From contig NZ_BLLN01000005.1 in assembly GCF_011170125.1 (NCBI RefSeq), positions 744,001 to 808,000 of the forward strand: DNA of 64,000 nt, given 5' to 3'. Shown in pieces: positions 35,717-44,339 of this stretch. Both the position numbers and the translations under genes were made by a program. The notes beneath the pieces are model-generated. The model worked only from the letters and a program-made list of their open reading frames with translations. It was not told the origin of the DNA and did no database searches. The DNA comes from Streptomyces diastaticus subsp. diastaticus. GTDB lineage: Bacteria > Actinomycetota > Actinomycetes > Streptomycetales > Streptomycetaceae. Position 1 is the first letter of the stretch. Every line of letters begins with the position of its first letter.

Positions 35717-36628
35717 ATGACACAGGTGACTCCCCCCGGCTGGTACCCCGACCCCGGCCACGCAGGTGACGGCCCCCGCCAGGAACGCTGGTGGGACGGC
35801 GGACAGTGGACGGACAGCCTCCGCCCGGCGGGCGGGCCGGCGGGCGCCGCCCCGGGAACCGGCCAGGGCTGGGGCCGTCCCGCGCCCTGGGGCCCCGGCC
35901 CCGGGCAGCCGTACACCGCGCCGCCGAAGTCGCGGCGGACGGCCCGGACGGTGGTCGCCGCGGTGGTGGGCCTGGTGGTTCTCGCCGGGATCGGCGGCGG
36001 CGTGTACGCCCTCACCCAGGACGGCCCGGACGAGCGGGCCGGCGCAGCCGGGGACGACGGCGCGCGGGACCGGCGGGCACCGGGGGACGGCGCGGCGGAC
36101 GCGGCGACCGACGGGGCCAGCGGCATCGCCCTGCCGGTGCTGGAGGGGTGGACCGGGGAGTCGGGTGAGGCGGGCGCGCAGGTGACGACGCGTCCGTACC
36201 CGTGCCCCGGGGCGGCGGAGCTGACCTGTGTGCGCAGCGGGGCCTTCTCGATGCCCGCCCAGGCCATGGGGCTGAAGGAGAGGACCGCCCGCGCCACGGC
36301 GGAGGCCGACATCGAGGCCAACATCGAGGAGGCGTACGGCGGCGAGACGTACGGCTCGATCACCGCGCGGGAGGAGGTGGCGGCCAAGGCGGTGACGGTG
36401 GCCGGGCAGCGCGGCCATCTGGTGCGCTGGAAGGTGGAGACGGCCTCGGGCGTCGACGGGTACGTGCAGTCCCTGGCCTTCCCCTCCCCGGCCTCGCCAC
36501 GGCTGATGGTGCTGGTCCGCTTCGGGCTGGACGACCATCCGAAGGCGCCGAGGCCGACCGTGCTGGACCAGATACCCCGGGCGATACAGAAGGCGGAGCT
36601 GGGGACGGGGCCCGGCCGGGAGGTCTGA
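35717..36628 (+). CDS. DUF2510 membrane-anchored protein
   Basis: 303 residues. The N-terminal DUF2510 motif PPGWYPDPGHAGDGPRQERWW and WTDSLRP (about 6-35) faces the cytoplasm; a single membrane segment (TVVAAVVGLVVLAGIGGGVYAL, about 77-97) is followed by an extracellular region with a disordered Asp/Ala/Gly stretch and a folded domain from about 140 (LPVLEGWTGESGEAGAQVTT, two cysteines in YPCPGAAELTC). The fold resembles small lipoprotein-like domains, but no function is known. The start at 35717 is chosen over ATG 35681 since it directly follows a -10 element. Convergent with the TetR gene. Confidence 0.85.
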   Translation: MTQVTPPGWYPDPGHAGDGPRQERWWDGGQWTDSLRPAGGPAGAAPGTGQGWGRPAPWGPGPGQPYTAPPKSRRTARTVVAAVVGLVVLAGIGGGVYALTQDGPDERAGAAGDDGARDRRAPGDGAADAATDGASGIALPVLEGWTGESGEAGAQVTTRPYPCPGAAELTCVRSGAFSMPAQAMGLKERTARATAEADIEANIEEAYGGETYGSITAREEVAAKAVTVAGQRGHLVRWKVETASGVDGYVQSLAFPSPASPRLMVLVRFGLDDHPKAPRPTVLDQIPRAIQKAELGTGPGREV

Positions 36629-36694
36629 GCGAGGCACGCCCCGGGTGGCCGCGGCCGGCTCGCCGCCGGGCACGGACCCCCGCGCCCGGCGGGA

Positions 36695-36732
36695 GACCGG
36701 GCGGGCCCCCCTCGGAGGAGTCCCGCCCGGTC
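36695..36732. terminator. Hairpin between convergent DUF2510 and tetR-type genes
   Basis: An 11-bp perfect stem (36695-36705 with 36722-36732), 16-nt loop. Confidence 0.55.
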
Positions 36733-36784
36733 CCGCGGCGCGCCGCGCCCGTCCCCACGGAGCGGCGCCTCGGGCCGCCGTCCC

Positions 36785-37483
36785 TCATCCGCGAGGACGG
36801 CGGCCCCGTCTGTCGTCCCCCGCGGGCCCGCCCGTCCGCGGCGGAGGTCCGGCCGGAGAGGTGAGGCCCAGCGCGGGCAGGATACAGATGTCGACAAAGC
36901 GTTGAAGGTACGCGGCGTCCTCGGCCGGGTGGGGGCGGCGGCCCTCCAGGACGGGCCGCACCCGCAGGACGCCGAAGATCTGCGCGGCGACGAACTCCCG
37001 GGCGGGGTGGCCGACGGGAATCTCCCCGCGCCCCTCGGCCCGGTCCAGCATGGCGTCGACCATGCTGGTCTCCGGATGGACGAGTGCCTCGCGCAGCGCC
37101 TGCTGGAGGTCCTCGTCCTGGAGGACGGCGTGGGCGAGCGCCTGCACCAGGAGGCCGTCGCGGTCGCCGCGTTCGGCTCCGGCGCGCGCGGCCTCGCGCA
37201 GGTCCCCGGCGAGCGAGCCGGTGTCGATCCCGGAGAAGCGGACGCGGCGCTGGGCCCGCAGGGCAGCGGCGACGAGCCGGGGCTTGCCGCCCCACTGCCG
37301 GTAGAGCGTGGACTTGCCACAGCGGGTGCGGGCCGCGATCCCCTCCATGGTCAGCGCCTCGTACCCGCCCTCGCGGAGCAGGTCGAGGGTGGCCTCGTAC
37401 AGCTCGCGCTCGCGCTCGGGGGTGATCTTGGAGCGGGGGGAGGAGAGCCCGCCGCGCTCTTCGCTACGACTCTGCGACGTCAT
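36785..37483 (-). CDS. TetR-family transcriptional repressor
   Basis: 232 residues. The N-terminal helix-turn-helix reads EALTMEGIAARTRCGKSTLY then RQWGGKPRLV (about 42-72), typical TetR. The ligand domain (75-205) belongs to the TetR_C_16-like group (LAHAVLQDEDLQQALREAL; FVAAQIFGVLRVRPVLEG). ATG at 37483 with GAGAGGG upstream. It faces a PAP2-EamA operon across a 195-bp spacer with a 54-bp perfect palindrome, so it very likely represses both itself and that operon. The inducer is unknown; substrates of the EamA-type exporter or a lipid are candidates. Confidence 0.93.
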   Translation of the reverse strand: MTSQSRSEERGGLSSPRSKITPERERELYEATLDLLREGGYEALTMEGIAARTRCGKSTLYRQWGGKPRLVAAALRAQRRVRFSGIDTGSLAGDLREAARAGAERGDRDGLLVQALAHAVLQDEDLQQALREALVHPETSMVDAMLDRAEGRGEIPVGHPAREFVAAQIFGVLRVRPVLEGRRPHPAEDAAYLQRFVDICILPALGLTSPAGPPPRTGGPAGDDRRGRRPRG

Positions 37484-37561
37484 ACGCCCAACCCTCTCGT
37501 CTCCCGACGGCGGGCGGCCGCCGGACGGCTCCCCGGGGCACCCTTTCCGGCCACACAGCCC

Positions 37562-37615
37562 ATCGATACGCCAGTGTACCGATACGGACGCGTATCGGTA
37601 CACTGGCGTATCGAT
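37562..37615. promoter_or_regulatory. 54-bp perfect palindromic operator between tetR-type and PAP2 genes
   Basis: Arms 37562-37585 and 37592-37615 are exact reverse complements (24 bp each) around a 6-bp centre GGACGC. Each arm also contains CGATAC twice and the dyad GTAC. It lies 78 bp from the TetR start and 63 bp from the PAP2 start, so promoters for both directions overlap it. Two TetR dimers could bind. Confidence 0.85.
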
Positions 37616-37678
37616 CCGGCCGCCGACCCGACCGCATCCGCCCGCACACGTCCACACCGTCAGCAAAGGGGCCGGGGC

Positions 37679-38461
37679 ATGACAGCCCGTTCCGCGCCTG
37701 CCGCGGAGGACCGGCCGGACCTCGCTCCCCGGCCGCCGCTCGTCCGCGAACTCCTCCTCGTCGCCGGACTCTTCCTCGTCTACAAGTGCGGCCGTCTGCT
37801 CGCCGCCGGTGAGACGGCCGCGGCCTTCCGTCACGCCGACGGCGTCCGGCACGCGGAGCGCGCCCTGGGCCTGCCCGACGAGGCCGCCGTGCAGCGTCTG
37901 CTGCTGCACGGCGACACCCTGATACGCATCGCCAACACGTACTACGCCACCGTCCACTTCCCGGCGACCGCGCTCTTCCTCGTCTGGCTGTACCGGCGCA
38001 GGCCCCGCCACTACCTGTGGTCCCGGCGGGTCCTGGCGGTGCTGACGGGCGCCGCGCTCGCCCTGCACCTGCTGGTCCCCCTCGCCCCGCCCCGGATGCC
38101 GGCGGCGGCCGGTCTGGTCGACACCGGCCAGGTGTACGGCCCGACGGTCTACGGCAGGGCGCCGGAGGCCGACCCGCTGGCCAACCAGTTCGCGGCGATG
38201 CCCTCCCTGCACTTCGGCTGGGCGCTGATGGTGGCCGTCGGCCTGATCGCGGCCACCCGCTCCCGGTGGCGGTACCTCTGGCTGCTCCACCCCGCCCTGA
38301 CCCTGCTCGTGGTGGTCGGCACCGCCAACCACTACTGGCTCGACGCGCTGGCCGCCACCGGCCTGCTCGCCGCCGCCCTGGCCACCGTCCGGCTGGTGGG
38401 GACGGCCGGCTCCCGGGGCCGCCTGCGGGGGCGCGTACCGCTGCCGGGCGGCCGTCGATGA
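37679..38461 (+). CDS. PAP2-superfamily membrane phosphatase/phosphotransferase
   Basis: 260 residues with about six membrane segments. The PAP2-type catalytic blocks are PSLHFGWALMVAVGL (His in SLH, about residue 178) and NHYWLDALAATGL (His about 219), the arrangement of inositol-phosphorylceramide-synthase-like PAP2 proteins, where the first Lys/Arg motif is weak. Such enzymes act on lipid phosphates at the outer membrane face. AAAGGGG lies 8 nt before the ATG. First gene of an operon with the EamA transporter (ATGA overlap), controlled by the divergent TetR protein. The lipid substrate is unknown. Confidence 0.88.
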   Translation: MTARSAPAAEDRPDLAPRPPLVRELLLVAGLFLVYKCGRLLAAGETAAAFRHADGVRHAERALGLPDEAAVQRLLLHGDTLIRIANTYYATVHFPATALFLVWLYRRRPRHYLWSRRVLAVLTGAALALHLLVPLAPPRMPAAAGLVDTGQVYGPTVYGRAPEADPLANQFAAMPSLHFGWALMVAVGLIAATRSRWRYLWLLHPALTLLVVVGTANHYWLDALAATGLLAAALATVRLVGTAGSRGRLRGRVPLPGGRR

Positions 38462-39378
38462 CCGCGGACCTGGCCGTCGCGGTCGCCGTCTCCCTCGTGT
38501 CCGCCCTCGCCTACGCCGCCGCCGCGGTGGCCCAGGAACGCCTCGCCGCGCGCACGGCGCCCGGCGCCTCCCGCGATCTGGCGCGACTGCTCAGGGCCGG
38601 CGCCTGGTGGGGCGCGGTCGGCCTCAACACCGCGGGCGCCCTGCTGCACGTCGTCGCCCTGCGGTTCGGCCCGCTCACGCTCGTCCAGCCGCTCGGGGCG
38701 CTCACCCTGGTCGCGGCGGTCCCGCTGGGCGCGCGGTACGCGGGGCGCCGGGTGGCCCGGCGCGAATGGCGCGGCGCGCTGCTCACCCTCGGAGGGCTCG
38801 CCCTGCTGATGTCCGCGGCGTCCGGCCCCGCGCCCGAGGACAGCCTCACCCTCACCGAGGCCCTGGCGGTCGGCGCGACGAGCCTGCTGCTGATCGGCGC
38901 GCTCGGCCGCCCGGGGCGGGGTCCGGGGCTGCGCCACGCCACGGCCTCGGGCCTCGCCTCCGGGATCGCCTCGGCGCTCACCCAGACGGTCACCGTGGCC
39001 CTGGCCGCCCCGGGGAGACCGGGCCCGCCCCTCCTCCCGACGGTCCTGCTCGCCCTGCTGGTCGCCGCCTTCGCCACGGCCGGGCTGCTCCTGGCCCAGA
39101 CCGCCTACCGCTCCGGTCTCGGCGCGCCCCTGGCCGTCGTCACCCTGACCAACCCGCTCGCCGCCTCGGCCGTGGGCCTCACCCTCCTCGGCGAACGGCT
39201 CCACGGCGGAGCCGCGGGGGTACTGCCCGCGCTGGCGGGGGCGCTGGTGGCGGGCCGGGGCGTGGTGGCGCTGAGCAGGGCGGCGGGACGCCACGCGGGG
39301 AAGACGCCGGTCCCGCAGGCGGGACCGGGCACGCGCACGCGACCGCCCGGGCGGACCGTGGGCGCGGCCGGCGGCTGA
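38458..39378 (+). CDS. EamA/DMT-family transporter
   Basis: 306-residue drug/metabolite transporter-like protein with nine to ten membrane segments in two inverted halves (about 5-120 and 128-275): ALYVVALRFGPLTLVQPLGALTL-type helix near 60-85 and its second-half equivalent YRSGLGAPLAVVTLTNPLAA near 220. The tail of 35 residues is basic and disordered. The ATG overlaps the PAP2 stop codon (ATGA), so expression is coupled. Paired lipid phosphatase and DMT transporter genes suggest transport of a lipid carrier or a small metabolite, but this is inference. Confidence 0.86.
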   Translation: MTADLAVAVAVSLVSALAYAAAAVAQERLAARTAPGASRDLARLLRAGAWWGAVGLNTAGALLHVVALRFGPLTLVQPLGALTLVAAVPLGARYAGRRVARREWRGALLTLGGLALLMSAASGPAPEDSLTLTEALAVGATSLLLIGALGRPGRGPGLRHATASGLASGIASALTQTVTVALAAPGRPGPPLLPTVLLALLVAAFATAGLLLAQTAYRSGLGAPLAVVTLTNPLAASAVGLTLLGERLHGGAAGVLPALAGALVAGRGVVALSRAAGRHAGKTPVPQAGPGTRTRPPGRTVGAAGG

Positions 39379-39874
39379 ACCGCCGGTCCGGCGACGGACC
39401 GGGAGGCTTCCCGCGGGACCGTCCGGGCGGCGCGGCCGGGAGGTCCCGGAGCCCGCGCACCGGTACGCGCGGGGAGAACCGGACGGGCACCGGCCGCGGT
39501 GGCCGGCCGGACACGTCCGCGGACACGCGCCCGGAGGCGCCCGGCCGACCTTCCGGCGTCCCGGTGGAACGGCCCGGTACCCCCCGCGCGACGAGAACCG
39601 ACGTGCCCGGGCCGGGCCGCGGAAGCCCCCTTGTTTCCGCGCAGCCCCGCGGGCGCGCGCGGACAGGTCGCCGCGCCCCGGTGGCGGACGGCGCCGGGCC
39701 GCCGCACGCCGAAGCGCCGGCACCTCCCGCCAGGAGGCGTCGGCGCCCGCACCCCCGCCGCCGGACCGGCGGCGCGCTCCCGGCCGGCGGCTCCCACAGC
39801 CGTGCGCCGGGGCCCAACCCCGACCCTTCGCACGCGTTTTGGGGGTCCGTCACCTTCTTCAATAGGATCCGCCG
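39379..39874. other. 496-bp gene-free stretch before the VWA gene
   Basis: Arg/Pro/Gly-rich open frames on both strands lack ribosome binding sites and protein-like composition, and I accept none. The only feature I support is the promoter of the VWA gene at the right end (TAGGAT at 39863). Confidence 0.5.
39863..39868 (+). promoter_or_regulatory. Predicted leaderless promoter -10 (TAGGAT)
   Basis: TAGGAT, 6 nt, then the ATG of the VWA gene; CACCTTCTTCAA precedes it. Confidence 0.5.
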
Positions 39875-41173
39875 ATGATCACAACAAGACGGGCAGCGGT
39901 CGTGGTGGCCGCGCTGACGACGGTGCTGGCGGGGGCTCTCCCCGCCGCGTCGACGGCGACCGCGGCCACCACCGCCGACGGGCCCACCGCACGTCCCGCG
40001 CCCAAGGTCGAGCTGGTGCTCGACGTGAGCGGCTCCATGAAGGCCCGCGACATCGACGGGCAGTCCCGCATGTCGGCGGCGAAGCAGGCGTTCAACGACG
40101 TCATCGACGCCGTGCCCGAGGAGGTCGAACTCGGCATCCGCACCCTGGGCGCCGACTACCCGGGCGAGGACAAGGCACGCGGCTGCAAGGACACGCGGCA
40201 GCTCTACCCGGTCGGGCCCATCGACCGCACCGAGGCCAAGGCGGCGGTGGCGACGCTCAGTCCGACGGGCTGGACCCCGATAGGCCCGGCGCTGCTCGGC
40301 GCCGCCGAGGACCTGGACGGCGACGACGGCGGCAGCCGCCGCATCGTGCTGATCAGCGACGGCGAGGACACCTGCGGGCCCCTCGACCCGTGCGAGGTGG
40401 CGCGGGAGATCGCGGCCAAGGGCGTCGACCTCGTCATCGACACCCTCGGGCTGGTTCCCAACGCCAAGATCCGCCAGCAGCTCTCCTGCATCTCCGACGC
40501 CACCGGCGGCACCTACACCGCCGTGCAGCACAAGGACGACCTCTCCGACAAGGTGAAGCAGCTGGTGGACCGCGCGGCCGACCCGGTGGTCACACCGGTG
40601 CCGGTGGAGGGTGCGGCGGCCTGCGCCGAGGCCCCGAAGATCGAGCCCGGCCTGTACACCGACCGCCAGCCGCTGGGCACCCACCGGTGGTACCGGGTGG
40701 ACGTGCTGCCCGGCCAGGAGCTGCGCGCCTCGGTGAGCGTGGCGGCCGACCGGCCGCTCGCCGACGACTACGGCGTACTGCTCCGCGCGGTGACCGCGCA
40801 CGGGCGCGAGCTGGTACGCGGCTCCGAGGCGGGCAGCGGCCGGACCGACGTGATCTCGTCGGGGCTGCGCCACCCGGAGCGGGAGCGCCCGGACGCCGAC
40901 GGCGGCGAGCCGGCCGCGACACCGGTCTGCCTGGAGGTCAGCAACTCCTTCGCCGCCGCCTCCGCCAAGGCCGCCGACGCCTCGGCGCCGGGCATGCCGC
41001 TGGAGCTGACGGTCGACGTGGTCGACGGCCCGGACGACGCCTCGGACACCGCCGCCTTCGGGCTGGGGCGTGGCTGGTGGCTGCTGGGTGTGCTGGTACT
41101 CGCCGGGTTCCTCGGCGGGCTGATCTTCGGCTGGCTGTCGCGCTGGCGCTTCGCCGTCTGGAGGACCCACTGA
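39875..41173 (+). CDS. Secreted, membrane-anchored VWA-domain protein
   Basis: 432 residues: signal peptide (about 1-31), von Willebrand factor A domain (45-230) with the MIDAS motif DVSGSM (Asp50, Ser52, Ser54), the conserved Thr in SPTGWTPIGPAL and Asp in ISDGEDTCG, then an extracellular beta-rich region and one C-terminal membrane helix (about 403-425, WWLLGVLVLAGFLGGLIFGW) with a short cytoplasmic tail. Cysteines in GCKDTR, DTCGPLDPCEV and LSCISD may pair. It likely binds a protein partner outside the cell. It overlaps the next gene by TGATG; both are type I anchored and probably form a complex. Confidence 0.9.
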   Translation: MITTRRAAVVVAALTTVLAGALPAASTATAATTADGPTARPAPKVELVLDVSGSMKARDIDGQSRMSAAKQAFNDVIDAVPEEVELGIRTLGADYPGEDKARGCKDTRQLYPVGPIDRTEAKAAVATLSPTGWTPIGPALLGAAEDLDGDDGGSRRIVLISDGEDTCGPLDPCEVAREIAAKGVDLVIDTLGLVPNAKIRQQLSCISDATGGTYTAVQHKDDLSDKVKQLVDRAADPVVTPVPVEGAAACAEAPKIEPGLYTDRQPLGTHRWYRVDVLPGQELRASVSVAADRPLADDYGVLLRAVTAHGRELVRGSEAGSGRTDVISSGLRHPERERPDADGGEPAATPVCLEVSNSFAAASAKAADASAPGMPLELTVDVVDGPDDASDTAAFGLGRGWWLLGVLVLAGFLGGLIFGWLSRWRFAVWRTH

Positions 41174-42093
41174 TGCGTACCGCTCTCCGTACCCGGCCCC
41201 TGGCCACCGCAGCCGGCGGACGGGGGGCCGCACCGGGCCGGCGTCCCCTCGGGCGCGCCGTCGCGGGGGCCGTGCTGGCCGCCGCCACGCTGTTCACCAC
41301 GGCTCCGCGGGCGCTCGCCGACACCTCCCCCTCGCCGTCGGCCTCGCAGGACGAGGAGGCCGAGGCCGGCCCGACCGAGGCGGGCACCGCGTTCCGCACC
41401 GCCGCGCGGCTCGCGCAGGGGCAGCGCGGCACGGCCTCCGCCTCGACCGGTGACTACCTCTACTGGGTCTTCCCCGCCGACACCGGGCAGCGTCCCACGA
41501 TCGAGGCGACCGTGTCGCTCCCCGCCGAGCAGGCCCGGCAGGGCGCCTCGACCTGGCGGATCGACGTCTACGACGGACTCCGCCGCCGCCAGCCCTGCAC
41601 CTACGGGCACCAGGAGCGCCGGGCCGCCGAGGACGCCTCCGAGGTGCGGCTGACCTGCACGCTGCGTACGGTGCGGGCGTTCGCCGAGCCGTGGGCGCAC
41701 GACCCGCTGCCCGGCGCGTACTACATCCGGCTGACGGTCTCGCGGCTCGCCGCCGACGACCTGGGGCGGCCCTTCAGGGCCGAGGTCGGGGTGGAGTCGC
41801 AGGAGACGGGCGGCTCCACCGCGGTCGGCGGGAAGCTCTCGGGACCGCTGCTGCCGGGGATCTCCGCCCTGCCGGCCGCCTCCGACGAGGAGACGGCCGA
41901 CGAGGACGGGGAGGCGCAGGCACCGCGCCCGGCGGCGCTGGCCGCGCCGGAGGACGGCTGGTCGTCCGGCTGGTGGACCGACCGGTGGCTGTGGACGGCG
42001 GGAGGCGCCGTCCTGGCCGCCCTCGCGGGCATCTTCGGCTACACGCTGACCCGGGGCAGCGGCCGTCCCCACCGGGTACCGCCGGGCGTCTGA
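41173..42093 (+). CDS. Membrane-anchored extracellular partner protein of the VWA protein
   Basis: 306 residues with an N-terminal export signal (hydrophobic 27-48, AVAGAVLAAATLFTTAPRAL), an extracellular beta-rich domain (about 70-215; TGDYLYWVFPADTGQRPTIEAT, CTLRTVRAFAEPWAHDPLPG, GAYYIRLTVS), an acidic linker and a C-terminal membrane helix (about 275-297, WLWTAGGAVLAALAGIFGY). Two cysteines (PCTYG, LTCTL) may form a disulfide. The same anchored layout as the upstream VWA protein and the 1-nt overlap indicate joint function. No known domain name can be given. Confidence 0.82.
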   Translation: MRTALRTRPLATAAGGRGAAPGRRPLGRAVAGAVLAAATLFTTAPRALADTSPSPSASQDEEAEAGPTEAGTAFRTAARLAQGQRGTASASTGDYLYWVFPADTGQRPTIEATVSLPAEQARQGASTWRIDVYDGLRRRQPCTYGHQERRAAEDASEVRLTCTLRTVRAFAEPWAHDPLPGAYYIRLTVSRLAADDLGRPFRAEVGVESQETGGSTAVGGKLSGPLLPGISALPAASDEETADEDGEAQAPRPAALAAPEDGWSSGWWTDRWLWTAGGAVLAALAGIFGYTLTRGSGRPHRVPPGV

Positions 42094-42101
42094 CGGCGCG
42101 C

Positions 42102-42139
42102 CGGCTCCGCGCGCCCCCGGCGGGAGGCGCGCGGAGCCG
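42102..42139. terminator. Hairpin after the VWA operon
   Basis: A 14-bp perfect stem (42102-42115 with 42126-42139), 10-nt loop, shortly after the stop codon. Confidence 0.65.
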
Positions 42140-42299
42140 CCACCGGCGCACGGTGGTGAACACCCCCGTCGCCCCTGGCCCGCACGTGCGGGGCGCTGTA
42201 GGTTGCCGAGCCGGCCACCCGTCAGGTGGGCGAGGGGCCGGGTCGCGGCGACCGAGCACGGGTGTGTACGCGGCCCGGGGGGAGAACGGAGGCGACCCG

Positions 42300-44117
42300 G
42301 TGCGGGAAGTGAGTGTGGCGCGCCTGGTCGCCCCGCAGGTCTCCGGCGGCCTCGCCGACTCGGTCCACCAGGCGGCCGAGACCCACCCGGACCGCCCTCA
42401 ACTGGCCCTGGAGCCCGTCGAGGCGGGCGGCCCCTGGCGCACGGTGACGGCGGGCCGGTTCCGCGACGAGGTGCTGGCACTGGCCCGGGGGCTGCGGGCC
42501 GAGGGCGTGGGGCCGGGCGACCGGGTGGTACTGATGTCGCGCACCCGCCCCGAGTGGACGCTCCTGGCGTATGCGCTGTGGTCGCTGGGCGCCGAGCTGG
42601 TACCGGTCTACCCCACCTCCTCCATCGAGCAGGTGCGCTGGGTCCTCGCCGACGCGGGGGTCCGGGCGGCGGTCGTGGAGCACAGCGGGCAGGCGATGAC
42701 GGTGGCGGCCGCCTGCGCGGCCCCGGGGACCCTGCTCGGGCTCTGGCAGCTCGACCTGGGGTGCGCGGACGAACTCGTCGAGCGCGGCGCCGAGGTGACG
42801 GAGGACGAGGTACGGCGGCTGCGGGCGGCGGTCCGCCCGGAGTCGACGGCCGTCATCTGCTACACCTCGGGCACCACCGGCACCGCCAAGGGCTGCGTGA
42901 TCAGCCACGGCAACCTGGCCGCCGAGTGCGACACCCTCATCGCGGGGTGGGGCCACCTGCTGGCCACCGACGGGGCGCAGCCCTCCGTCCTCGCCTTCCT
43001 GCCGCTCGCCCACTGCTACTGCCTGATGGTGGCCGTCACCTGCGTACGCGGCGGCTATCTCCTCGCCCACCAGCCGGAGATGGCCCCGGCGCTGCTGCTG
43101 CCCGCCCTCGCCTCCTTCCGGCCCACCTTCCTCTTCGCCGTCCCCTACGTCTTCGAGCGGATCTTCGACGAGGCCTGCCGGGAGGCCGAGGCGGCCGGGC
43201 AGGGCGCGCTCTTCGAGAAGGCACGGGCGGCCGCCGTCGCGCACGCCCAGGCGCGGGAGGAGCGGGCGGCGGGCACCGGGCACGGCCCGGGACCCGTCGC
43301 CAGACTCCGGCACTCGGTCTACGAGCGTGCCGTGTACTCCAGGGTGCGGGCGGTCTTCGGCGGGCGGGTCCGCGCCGCGGTCTCGGGCGGCTCGCCGCTC
43401 CGCCGCGAACTGGGCCTGTTCTTCGCGGGCGCCGGGGTGACGGTGTACGACGGCTACGGGCTGACCGAGACCACGGCGGCGGTGACCGCGCAGCCGCCGG
43501 GCCGGGTCCGCTTCGGCACCGTGGGCCGCCCGCTGCCGGGTTCGACGGTGCGGATCGCCGACGACGGCGAGGTGTGGGTGCGCGGCGACACGGTCTTCCA
43601 GGGCTACCTGCACGGCCCGCCGGCGCTCGCGGGCGGCTGGCTGGCGACCGGGGACACCGGCCGGCTCGACCCGGACGGCTACCTGGTCATCACCGGCCGC
43701 AAAAAGGACATCATCATCACCAGCGGCGGCAAGAGCGTCTCCCCGCAACTGCTGGAGGAGCGGTTGCGCCGTCATCCGCTGATCGCGCAGTGCCTGGTGG
43801 TCGGCGACGACCGCCCCTACGTGGCGGCGCTGCTCACCGTCGACCCGGAGGCACTGGCGCACTGGCGGCGGCTGCGTGGGGCGTCCGGCCGGGCGCCGGC
43901 GGCCCCGGCGGACGACGCGGAGCTGCGGGCCCAGCTCCAGCGGGCGGTCAACCAGGCCAACACCCTGGTGTCGCGGGCGGAGTCGATCCGGGCCTTCGAG
44001 GTCCTGCCGGTCGACTTCACCCTCCAGGAGGGGTTGATGACACCCTCGTTCAAGCTCCGTCGCAGCGCCGTGGCGCACGCCTACGCGGACGTCATCGAGG
44101 CGCTGTACGCGCGCTGA
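42300..44117 (+). CDS. Long-chain acyl-CoA synthetase (AMP-forming)
   Basis: 605-residue adenylate-forming enzyme that activates fatty acids to acyl-CoA with ATP. Motifs: P-loop YTSGTTGTAKG (about residue 190), YDGYGLTETTAAVTAQ, WLATGDTGRLDPDGYLVITG and GRKKDIIITSGGKSVSP, and the C-terminal catalytic Lys in LTPSFKLRR-type TPSFKLRRS. Length and LAFLPLAHCYCLMVAVTCVRGG match the long-chain FadD15-like group. GTG start with GGAGG 7 nt upstream. Monocistronic, ending with a strong terminator; probably general lipid metabolism. Confidence 0.92.
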   Translation: MREVSVARLVAPQVSGGLADSVHQAAETHPDRPQLALEPVEAGGPWRTVTAGRFRDEVLALARGLRAEGVGPGDRVVLMSRTRPEWTLLAYALWSLGAELVPVYPTSSIEQVRWVLADAGVRAAVVEHSGQAMTVAAACAAPGTLLGLWQLDLGCADELVERGAEVTEDEVRRLRAAVRPESTAVICYTSGTTGTAKGCVISHGNLAAECDTLIAGWGHLLATDGAQPSVLAFLPLAHCYCLMVAVTCVRGGYLLAHQPEMAPALLLPALASFRPTFLFAVPYVFERIFDEACREAEAAGQGALFEKARAAAVAHAQAREERAAGTGHGPGPVARLRHSVYERAVYSRVRAVFGGRVRAAVSGGSPLRRELGLFFAGAGVTVYDGYGLTETTAAVTAQPPGRVRFGTVGRPLPGSTVRIADDGEVWVRGDTVFQGYLHGPPALAGGWLATGDTGRLDPDGYLVITGRKKDIIITSGGKSVSPQLLEERLRRHPLIAQCLVVGDDRPYVAALLTVDPEALAHWRRLRGASGRAPAAPADDAELRAQLQRAVNQANTLVSRAESIRAFEVLPVDFTLQEGLMTPSFKLRRSAVAHAYADVIEALYAR

Positions 44118-44250
44118 CCGCGAAGGCGCTGCGGGCCGTGCGCGGCCGTGCGGAGAGGAGCCCGCCGGGAGGGGCATGGGCGCGCCGGGCCGGGGCACAC
44201 GCCCCTCAGACCGACCTGAAGGCCCTTCCCCCTGGCCTGGCAGGTTGCCT

Positions 44251-44301
44251 CGGCCCCACCGGGCTTCCCCCCTTCGGCCCGGTGGGGCCGCCCCCTTTTC
44301 C
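44251..44301 (+). terminator. Intrinsic terminator after the acyl-CoA synthetase gene
   Basis: A 14-bp perfect stem (44251-44264 with 44277-44290), followed by CCCCCTTTTCCC: one of the few hairpins here with a T-run. Confidence 0.8.
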
Positions 44302-44327
44302 CGTTGCCCGCGCCCCGACGCGCGCCC

Positions 44328-44333
44328 GACGAT
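44328..44333 (+). promoter_or_regulatory. Predicted leaderless promoter -10 (GACGAT)
   Basis: GACGAT, 6 nt, then ATG of the GNAT gene. Weaker match than the other sites. Confidence 0.3.
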
Positions 44334-44339
44334 GCGGGT

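Noticed and set aside
37562..37615. TACG-N4-CGTA desaturase operators as targets of the TetR protein at 36785-37483
   Set aside because: The palindrome next to that TetR gene has a different sequence, so the desaturase regulator is probably another protein.
39105..39833. Minus-strand open frame in the gap before the VWA gene
   Set aside because: Runs into the EamA gene, Arg/Gly/Pro noise, no start signal.
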